A stretch of 64,000 nt of DNA from the NCBI GenBank assembly GCA_963814985.1, contig CAWFFV010000029.1, positions 310,001 to 374,000 of the forward strand, in the 5' to 3' direction. Source of the stretch: CAWFFV01 sp963814985. Its GTDB lineage: Bacteria; Chloroflexota; Ktedonobacteria; Ktedonobacterales; Ktedonobacteraceae. The position numbers were made by a program, and so were the translations under genes. Positions 17,129 through 23,925 of this stretch are shown one piece after another; the first letter of the stretch is position 1; each line of letters opens with the position of its first letter. Below the pieces are notes generated by a model, which was not told the origin of the DNA, searched no databases, and saw only the letters and a list, made by a program, of their open reading frames with translations.

Positions 17129-17422
17129 TCAGGTGGTCTGTTCTTTCTCATCGATCCGTTCAATGGCAACACCACCATGAACCAGTAGTAAAGCTCCTGG
17201 CACTACATCTTCTACCAAAGTGATGTCAACTTCTTCTACATTATCGCGTACTGCAGCCAGCGCCACTCCTGTGGCTTGATCAACACGTACAACTCTGACA
17301 GGCAAGGTAGCATCGGAGCAGGTGATACAAGGCTCTTCAATTCCATAGTCGTTGCCATGCGTATCAGCTCCCCAAAGCAAACATACTTGAGTTCCATGTT
17401 CTCTATGCATACAATTGTTCAT
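17129..17422 (-). CDS. HypC/HupF-like small protein
   Basis: The 97-residue protein resembles HypC/HupF hydrogenase-maturation chaperones: a beta-barrel-like 'LPVRVVRVDQATGVALAAV' and 'VEEVDITLVEDVVPGALLLVHGGVAIERIDEKE', close to the family pattern ending 'VGDYVLVHAGFAI'. The N-terminus differs: instead of the usual Met-Cys start it has a 30-residue segment with 'CITCSD'. The functional HypC Cys2 is therefore displaced (Cys4 of 'MNNC' is the nearest). AAGGAG seven bases upstream supports 17422. No hydrogenase genes are in the window, so a hydrogenase role is uncertain. Confidence 0.6.
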   Translation of the reverse strand: MNNCMHREHGTQVCLLWGADTHGNDYGIEEPCITCSDATLPVRVVRVDQATGVALAAVRDNVEEVDITLVEDVVPGALLLVHGGVAIERIDEKEQTT

Positions 17423-17660
17423 ATTGGTACTCCTTCACGATCTCTACAAATAATCCTGGAATGCTCATCTGCCTTCCCATCAAAATAACACCAAAACATA
17501 AGTACATATTACAGCTTGCGACAAAAATAAATCGCCATTTTTGGTAACAAACTCATCACTTTTACATCACAGAGGCATCACGGCATAACCCACCCTTCAC
17601 AGAAAAGCAGCAAAGAAGCCCGGATATTCGTGTGGGAAAGGAATGGCTACACCGCACCAC

Positions 17661-18560
17661 TTAGAGACTCTTAATCTCAATATTGCGGAAAGCCACGCGT
17701 CCAGTGTGGGTTTGTAACCCGATGAAGCGAGGAAAACCTGGCATGCTGGGCAACCCCCGATCAGGATGTTGACGATCCGAACCAATGACGAAAGTAAAAC
17801 GAGTAATTTGCACTCCATTGAGGAACACTGTGTATGTCTGATCCTGCACATGTATCTCAAATATATTCCATTGCCCAAGAGGCCGCACTGGCAATTTATC
17901 CGGGTTTTTAGGTCCAGCCAGATTAAAAATAGCCCCAGTTTTATGGATCGCAGCCCCATCCGGTTCACCTCTCTGGTCAATCTGTACCTCAAAACCGTAG
18001 TCAACTCCCACAAAAGCTGTGTTATTGTACCCTCTGCTATCAGGGCGTGGGAAACGAATAAATACTCCCGAATTGTCATCTTCCCGCGAAGCCATCCATT
18101 CTAACTTGAGAATGAAATTGGCGGGTGTCGGTTCCATGCACCAATAGAGTCCGAGATCAGTGCCAGGAATGGCCTCAAGTGCGCCATTGACGACAATAAA
18201 GTGTCCTGGATCATCTCTTCCAGGCTGATTCTTGATGGTGGACATCCGCCACTCTCTGGTAGATACGCCATCAAAGAGCAGCTTATATCCAGGATCGGGA
18301 GTAGGAGGGACAATGGTCGAAGGTATTCCAGTCGCCCTTTGAGACGGTATCGCCGTTGGAGGCTGGTTGGCACTGTTACAGGCAGGCAAGGCAAAAGAAA
18401 GAAGCATTATGCCACACATCATGCCTGCCGGCAGCAGGCTCCTATTCGCAAAGTGCCCACCATGCCTTTGCCAGGCTCGCGAGGCGAGATTGATATATTT
18501 ACAAGCAGCAATGAAGAGGGCGAGATATAAAAAAGATCCAATAATCTCTATAATACGCAT
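17661..18560 (-). CDS. DUF1080 (3-keto-disaccharide hydrolase-like) lipoprotein
   Basis: The mature part is a DUF1080/LamG-like beta-sandwich: 'YKLLFDGVSTREWR', 'NGALEAIPGTDLGLYW', 'FILKLEWMASREDDNSGVFIRFP', 'YGFEVQID' and 'GRVAFRNIEIKSL'. Family members are secreted and associated with sugar-chain degradation. The N-terminus has one membrane helix, then a second hydrophobic segment ending in a lipobox 'LPAC', followed by a Pro/Thr linker, so the protein should be on the cell surface. The start at 18560 is a compromise; the frame is open to 18725 but without hydrophobic character. The ribosome binding site is weak. Confidence 0.8.
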   Translation of the reverse strand: MRIIEIIGSFLYLALFIAACKYINLASRAWQRHGGHFANRSLLPAGMMCGIMLLSFALPACNSANQPPTAIPSQRATGIPSTIVPPTPDPGYKLLFDGVSTREWRMSTIKNQPGRDDPGHFIVVNGALEAIPGTDLGLYWCMEPTPANFILKLEWMASREDDNSGVFIRFPRPDSRGYNNTAFVGVDYGFEVQIDQRGEPDGAAIHKTGAIFNLAGPKNPDKLPVRPLGQWNIFEIHVQDQTYTVFLNGVQITRFTFVIGSDRQHPDRGLPSMPGFPRFIGLQTHTGRVAFRNIEIKSL

Positions 18561-18854
18561 TTGTCTATTTCCAGCTTTCTGGTTCCACTCACACAATCGG
18601 CCGACACGAAAATGCGATTGACACAATGACCCCTTCTGGTTACAATGACAATATGAGAAACAAACGGGGCCACAATTCCATATATAGCTGTCCAGTCTCA
18701 TTACCATTGACATCCTCGACAGCAAACATTGGACAGTATATCCACCATAACACTCCAGAGAAGAAAAAACAAGGCGGTACTCCTTCTTGGGTGCCCGTCA
18801 TAGGAAACCACCTTATTTCGTTTCTACCATTCACCAGCAGGGTCTGGGAAAGGA

Positions 18855-20030
18855 ATGAGTAGCAATTTGGGACAGACGCTGAGTGACCAGGAGATGGAGA
18901 TTATTAGATCTACCCGTATTGGCATTATAGGTGGTGGTCAATTGGGCTTGATGATCAGTGAAGCCGCACAGCAAATGGGCTTTGCTGGTGTAACTGTCCT
19001 TGATCCAACGCCTCGTTGTCCTGCATCATCTGTGGCAGAGCAAATCGTTGGAACACTAAAACAGCCGATAGCAATTCGTCAGCTAGCTGAACGTGCCACT
19101 ATTCTTACCTACGAGATCGAGCATATCAACACCGATGTGTTGAAAGAATTGCAAGCCGAAGGCACAAAAATATATCCTTCTCCTGATTCATTAGCCCTCA
19201 TTCAAAATAAATATCAACAAAAAGAATTCTTAGCACAGCACGGTATTCCTGTTGCTCCCTTTCTGTCTATTGCCTCTGTGGCAGACATTGAGCAAGCTGC
19301 TAGTCTGTGGGGATATCCACTTGTCTTGAAGGCAAAAAAGGATGCCTATGATGGCCGTGGTAATGCACGCATCAACAATGCGCAAGACATTGAGTTCGCG
19401 CTGACGAAGCTGGGTGATCGTGAACTGTATGTAGAAAAGTGTCTGGATCTGGATAAAGAGCTTGGTTTAATGATCGCCCGTAACGAGCGGGGAGAGATTG
19501 CAACATATCCGGTAGTGGAGATGATTCATGAACGGGACATTTGCCAGGCGGTGCTGGCACCAGCTCCTATTGCCTCCTCACTACAAAATGAGGCACAGGA
19601 TATAGCTCGTCAAACTGTTGGCTACCTGAAGGGTGCAGGCATCTTTGGGATTGAACTGTTTCTCGATACAGCGGGCAAAATATGGCTCAATGAAATTGCT
19701 CCCCGACCTCATAATCTTGGACATTACACTATCGAAGCCTGTCAGACGTCACAATTTACCCAACATTTGCGTGCTATTACCAACCTCCCACTAACATCAA
19801 CGGAGATGCTTTATCCCGCATCTGCAATGATTAATATTCTTGGAACACGCAATGGGCCTGCAACTCCCCAGTGGAGAGCCAATTACAACAGAGAAAATCT
19901 GTTTGTCCATCTTTATGGAAAGCATGAGACAAAGTTTGATCGCAAAATGGGCCATATTACGGTCGTAGGAGAAAACCTTGCCCAGGTCTACCAGCAAGCA
20001 AAGGAGGCGAGAGCAGCGCTCTCGATTTAA
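18855..20030 (+). CDS. purK: 5-(carboxyamino)imidazole ribonucleotide synthase
   Basis: PurK carboxylates aminoimidazole ribonucleotide with ATP and bicarbonate in purine synthesis. The ATP-grasp protein is 391 residues, as usual. Evidence is the N-terminal 'IGIIGGGQLGLMISEAAQQMG', 'TYEIEHIN', 'VLKAKKDAYDGRGN' (ATP-grasp phosphate loop), 'YVEKCLDLDKELGLMIARN', and metal-binding 'GIELFLDTAGKIWLNEIAPRPHNLGHYTIEAC'. purE begins nine bases after its stop, so the two are co-transcribed. The next in-frame Met (about residue 14, 'MEIIRSTRIG') is an alternative start that would shorten the N-terminus to the family norm. Confidence 0.95.
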   Translation: MSSNLGQTLSDQEMEIIRSTRIGIIGGGQLGLMISEAAQQMGFAGVTVLDPTPRCPASSVAEQIVGTLKQPIAIRQLAERATILTYEIEHINTDVLKELQAEGTKIYPSPDSLALIQNKYQQKEFLAQHGIPVAPFLSIASVADIEQAASLWGYPLVLKAKKDAYDGRGNARINNAQDIEFALTKLGDRELYVEKCLDLDKELGLMIARNERGEIATYPVVEMIHERDICQAVLAPAPIASSLQNEAQDIARQTVGYLKGAGIFGIELFLDTAGKIWLNEIAPRPHNLGHYTIEACQTSQFTQHLRAITNLPLTSTEMLYPASAMINILGTRNGPATPQWRANYNRENLFVHLYGKHETKFDRKMGHITVVGENLAQVYQQAKEARAALSI

Positions 20031-20039
20031 CCTGAACAT

Positions 20040-20639
20040 ATGTCAAACGACGAGAATGTAGTACGCACAATATTAAGCCAGGAGCATGGAGTGCTTGTTT
20101 CCCCTGAAGGAGTCGGTGCAGCGGCAAAAGGTCTTCCTCAAGTCTTAGTGACGATGGGCAGTGACTCTGACTTGCCCCTGATGATGAAAACCGTGAATAC
20201 GCTCAGATATGAGTTTGGTATTGTTTGCTTGGTTCAGATCAATTCGGTACACCGGGACTTACGCACAGTTGTCCAGCATATAGAAAACCTCCCTTCATCC
20301 GTCCAGGTTGTGATTGCCTGTGCAGGAGGTGCCGCACATCTCCCCGGTAATATCGCTGATTTACGTGCTGACCTGCCTGTTATTGGCGTACCACGCGATC
20401 TGGGAGCGCTCAAAGGAATAGATGCACTGCTCTCAATGGTTCAAATGCCAGAGGGCGCACCTGTTGCGGTGATGGCAATTGGTGAAGCCGGTGCCGTAAA
20501 TGCTGCTATTCATGCGGCCAAAGAGCTAGCCATTGCTGATCCCACCATTAAAGATCGCTTGCTGGCATATGCTGAGAAACGCAAAGGAAAAGTACAAGGA
20601 CAAAATCAGACATTGGCTGCAAAGATTGCGGGTATGTAA
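20040..20639 (+). CDS. purE: 5-(carboxyamino)imidazole ribonucleotide mutase (divergent)
   Basis: PurE converts N5-CAIR to CAIR. The fold is clear: 'VTMGSDSDLPLMMKT', 'ACAGGAAHLPGNIA' and 'LLSMVQMPEGAPVAVMAIGEAGAVNAAIHAAKELA'. Two features are unusual. The substrate loop that normally reads SAHRTP is 'SVHRDLRT' here (the His is kept), and the second loop has 'LPGN' instead of LPGM with 'GVPRDLGAL' in place of the usual GVPVQS. There is also an N-terminal extension of about 33 residues. The gene follows purK by nine bases. Function as PurE is likely, but the loop changes deserve attention. Confidence 0.85.
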   Translation: MSNDENVVRTILSQEHGVLVSPEGVGAAAKGLPQVLVTMGSDSDLPLMMKTVNTLRYEFGIVCLVQINSVHRDLRTVVQHIENLPSSVQVVIACAGGAAHLPGNIADLRADLPVIGVPRDLGALKGIDALLSMVQMPEGAPVAVMAIGEAGAVNAAIHAAKELAIADPTIKDRLLAYAEKRKGKVQGQNQTLAAKIAGM

Positions 20640-20714
20640 TTGACAAATCTGTGATTGTTTCGAGTGCTGGCCTGCTGCCACATTAAGATATAATATATCG
20701 AAAGAGATCTACCC

Positions 20715-21602
20715 ATGTCTTTCCAAGAAGAAAAACCTCCTCTCTTGATTACTTCATCCCCATCAGAGGCTCTTCTTCTACGGACAAAGCAGGCTCGGCG
20801 TGGACTCCTCATCTATTTCCTGCTGCTCATTCCTTTCTCCGCACTTTTTGAGGGACTGATACTTGCGACTCAGAGTATCTTCATTGTGCTTTTTCTGATG
20901 TGGACGCCCGCATTGGCCTCGCTTGCAACACGTCTTTTTCTCGGTGAAGGCTTCGAAGATGTCTCTTTTCGTGCGGGAGGACGAAGAACACTTCAAGGTA
21001 TCGTTCTTGCCATTCTTGTCCCTTTGGGAGTTTGTGTCGTTGCCTATGGGAGTGCATGGCTCACGCGCCTGACGCCTTTTCAGTCATTTCATGCCTCAGA
21101 TAGTCTGACCGCATTCTTTTCCTTTGCTGGAAAGCCATCGTTTTCTCTCATGGCGGGACTAACATTTCTTTATCTGACCCCTATAGAACTGATGACAGCC
21201 ACCGGTGAGGAAATTGGGTGGCGGGGCTATATGCTTACTCGCTTGATCGACGCTCAAGTCCCAAGACCAGTCCTCGTCAGCGGTCTGATCTGGTCACTTT
21301 GGCACTGGCCTCTCATTCTTTTGAGTCCTCCAGTGGCAGGAATGCCACAGGTAGTGACGGCAAGTATCTTCCTTATCACGATTACTTCTTTAGGATGCAT
21401 TAGTGCACGTCTCCGACTGGAAACAGGAAGCATATGGCCGTCCGTTTTCTTGCATGCCGCCTGGAACGCATTTGTTGTCGAGATCTTCGATTCTTTGACT
21501 CGGGGAACCGATACCTCGCTTTGGACTGGCGAAGCAGGGATTCTCGTCGCGTTCACGATGGTCGTCGTTGCATTCATTCTTTCCCGAGTGTCTGGAGAAT
21601 GA
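20715..21602 (+). CDS. CPBP-family intramembrane metalloprotease
   Basis: A 295-residue polytopic protein with the CPBP/CAAX-protease signature: 'EEIGWRGYML' (EExxxR, about residues 163-172), then 'WHWPLI' (about 194-199) and a late 'HAAWNAFV'. These are the metal-ligand and catalytic residues known from Rce1-like proteases. It has about eight hydrophobic segments. Bacterial members are linked to peptide processing or immunity, and the substrate here is unknown. ATG 20715 is 75 bp after purE; the gap contains a TATAAT (20689-20694) without a good -35. Confidence 0.85.
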   Translation: MSFQEEKPPLLITSSPSEALLLRTKQARRGLLIYFLLLIPFSALFEGLILATQSIFIVLFLMWTPALASLATRLFLGEGFEDVSFRAGGRRTLQGIVLAILVPLGVCVVAYGSAWLTRLTPFQSFHASDSLTAFFSFAGKPSFSLMAGLTFLYLTPIELMTATGEEIGWRGYMLTRLIDAQVPRPVLVSGLIWSLWHWPLILLSPPVAGMPQVVTASIFLITITSLGCISARLRLETGSIWPSVFLHAAWNAFVVEIFDSLTRGTDTSLWTGEAGILVAFTMVVVAFILSRVSGE

Positions 21603-21704
21603 TGCGAACACCCCTTTCATATGAATTAACGCTCCATCCCAATCGTGATCGAAGAGTTTTTCCCACTAAACTCATCTTGGCACACGTTTGTGCCCCTTGA
21701 GCCA

Positions 21705-21765
21705 TGTATTGACATCATCCCCGTGGCTCAAGCCAGGAGTCTTACGCGCTGGTGCCGGACGGATA
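21705..21765. mobile_element. Possible solitary IS200/IS605-type end
   Basis: The sequence TTGACATCATCCCCGTGGC, then TCAAGCCAGGAG, matches the familiar appearance of IS605-group ends (TTGACATC-tCCCC followed by a short imperfect hairpin); GAGCCA/TGGCTC arms are visible. By orientation it would be the right end of an element whose tnpB runs leftwards, but no such gene is present. It is therefore a relic or a minimal palindromic derivative. Recognition is by eye only. Confidence 0.3.
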
Positions 21766-21897
21766 ACGTTTGTATTTAACGCTTGTGTGTAAAGGTCGTT
21801 TTGATCCACTAGAGGGAGGGGCTTGTTTAAACCATTTTACACACGGCCTCTTATCTGGATGGAATCCGTAAGAAAAGTGATCAAAGGAACAGTTTAT

Positions 21898-22326
21898 ATG
21901 ATGAAAACTATTATTCGGCTACGCAATGTTGGTGTGTCTCTTCTCTTAATAGTTGTTCTGTTTGCGTTCGTTGGCGCGGGAACGGTACAGGCATCGCCGA
22001 CATCAGCGCCCGCCTACCACACAAAATCGTGGAAGATTGTTTCCAGTCCCAATACTTCAGCAACCTACAATGTGCTCAATAGTGTCGCCGCATTCTCGAC
22101 TCACGATGCCTGGGCCGTTGGGCAGGCGCAATACTGCCCCTCACCACTTGACCCGCTTGTTGAGCACTGGAATGGCATGGCCTGGAGCGTTGTTTCGAGT
22201 CCAAATCCGACGACGAACAGTTTCCTGAGCGGGGCTGGCGAGGGTTCCAGGTAGCGGCACTCTCTGGGCTGTGGGAGGCTATTATAACAGTCAGTATGAC
22301 GAACTGACCCTGACCGAGCGATATAG
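21898..22326 (+). pseudogene. N-terminal fragment of a secreted WAVG-repeat protein
   Basis: A signal peptide (hydrophobic core at about residues 12-28, cleavage near 'VQASP') is followed by repeats typical of secreted propeller-like proteins: 'KIVSSPNTSATYNVLNSVAAFSTHDAWAVG', 'HWNGMAWSVVSSPNPTTNSFLSG'. The frame breaks at about 22231-22242 (stop at 22252-22254). With one base removed it continues '..RVPGSGTLWAVGGYYNSQYDELTLTERYS' and then meets a stop near 22326, next to the tnpB element. Full-length relatives have many more repeats, so the gene is truncated, probably by the insertion. Confidence 0.6.
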
Positions 22327-22373
22327 CTAGGCAAGGGAGGCTGTACGAGGGTTATATATAGCGAAACAAACGG

Positions 22374-22402
22374 TTGACTTTTGGGAACATTTGTGCTATT
22401 TT
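22374..22402 (+). promoter_or_regulatory. Candidate promoter of the first tnpB
   Basis: TTGACT (22374-22379), a 17-base spacer and TATTTT (22397-22402), about 38 bp upstream of the tnpB start. Confidence 0.45.
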
Positions 22403-22439
22403 CTCTGCATGAGAGAACGTCGCTCTGCGAAGAAAATGG

Positions 22440-23731
22440 GTGAATGTGGATGAAAAGATGCTGGTGAAACGCGGCTACAAAGCAGAACTGGACCTGAATA
22501 ACGAGCAGATCACGCTTGCACGCAAGCATTGTGGTGCAACCCGGTGGGCATACAATTATGGATTACGCCGCAAGATCGAAGCGTACAAGCAGGGACAGAA
22601 GACACCGTATGCCGCTGATCTGCATCGTGAGATCAATGCCCTCAAACACACCGAAATCCCCTGGGCCTACGAGGTCTCCAAGTGTGCCTTTCAGGAAGGA
22701 TTACGAGACCTGGACGATGCCTTCAAGCATTTCTTTCGCAAGTGCACGCTCAAAAAAGAAGGCAAGTGGAAAGGAAAATGCGGTTTTCCCAGGTTCAAGA
22801 GCAAGAAAAAGGCCATTGGCGGTGCTCGTTTCACTGGCTCCATCCATGTGTCTCCCGATGCGGTTCGGTTGCCACGCATGGGAGTACTCAAGCTCAAAGA
22901 GCACGACTATCTGCCAGGGAATGTCAAGATTGGCAGTGCCACGATTTCAGAGAAAGCTGGCAGGTGGTACGTCTCTCTCTGTGTCCATGAGGAGCAAGCA
23001 GAACCGGCGCGGGCGAGCGGTGAGGTGATGGGGGTGGATTTAGGGATAAAAACCCTTGCCACCTGCTCAGACGGGCGCACCTTTGCCAATCCGAAAGCGT
23101 TACGGAAGAAACTCAACGCACTCAAGAGAGCATCACGACGGCATTCCCGTAAGAAAAAAGGATCAAAGAACCGACACAAAGCAAAACAGCGATTAGCCAG
23201 GATGCATGCACGTATTGCCACGGTTCGTCAAGACGCACTGCACAAAGCAACCAGCTCCATTGTGGCGAAAACCAAGCCTGATCAGGAGCGACCTCGTGTG
23301 ATCGTGCTGGAAGATTTGAACGTGTCAGGCATGCTCAAGAACCGCAAGCTGTCCAGGGCAATAGCCGATGTGGGTCTGTACGAGTTCAAGCGCCAAATCC
23401 TCTATAAAGCGGCATGTGCGGGCGTGGAGGTCAAACTGGCTTCACGCTGGGAACCGTCATCAAAAACCTGTCATGCCTGTGGATGGGTGAAAGAGGATTT
23501 GACACTTGCTCATCGCATCTTTGTTTGTGAAGAGTGTGGCCTTGTCTGTGAGAGAGATTTCAATGCCGCAAGAAATCTAGCGGCATTGGCATAAGCAATG
23601 GAGTACCGCGAGTTACGCGGGAATTGACGCCTGTGGAGATCATGTCAGACCTGGAACTCCAGGCAGTGGTCAACGAAGCAGGAACCGAACACTGGATATG
23701 GTCTGTCCATATTTGGGTAAGTTTCGGGTAA
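22440..23731 (+). CDS. tnpB: TnpB, IS200/IS605-family RNA-guided nuclease (C-terminal frameshift)
   Basis: A TnpB/OrfB protein; characterised TnpBs are omega-RNA-guided DNA nucleases that help keep the element in place. It has an N-terminal basic/HTH region, then RuvC motifs: I 'GVDLGIKTLATC' (about 198-209), II 'VIVLEDLNVSGM' (Glu) and III 'CERDFNAARNLAAL' (Asp), with a zinc ribbon 'CHACG..CEECG' between II and III. Reading stops at 23594, but the adjacent frame continues the common TnpB tail 'SNGVPRVTRELTPVE..' to a stop at 23729-23731, so one base is probably missing near 23593. No tnpA is nearby. The start is GTG 22440 or ATG 22458. Confidence 0.85.
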
Positions 23732-23845
23732 CGGGTTTCCTTGTTCCTGGCTTGGCGGCAGATTTTGTCGTCTTAACAAGGCTACACCTTTTTATGTGGC
23801 CTCTACACGATTTTTAAAATCTCCCCGTTGAAGCGTTGTCACCAC

Positions 23846-23874
23846 TTGTCATAATTGAAGAGATATTCTATAAT
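23846..23874 (+). promoter_or_regulatory. Strong sigma-A-type promoter before the TIR-STAND gene
   Basis: TTGTCA (23846-23851), a 17-base spacer and TATAAT (23869-23874), about 50 bp upstream of the GTG start. This is the best-looking housekeeping promoter in the accessory patch and suggests constitutive transcription. Confidence 0.65.
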
Positions 23875-23925
23875 AGATATACCATAATGGGAGGGGTCAA
23901 CAGTGGAGCGAGAGGAGACTAAATA

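Noticed and set aside
21603..21897. An RNA gene or CRISPR array in the spacer
   Set aside because: No tRNA-like cloverleaf or regularly spaced repeats were found here or elsewhere in the window; only an IS-like end is visible.
22408..22452. A 14-codon frame beginning at ATG 22408 before tnpB
   Set aside because: It is probably leader sequence; the product is too short and has no support.
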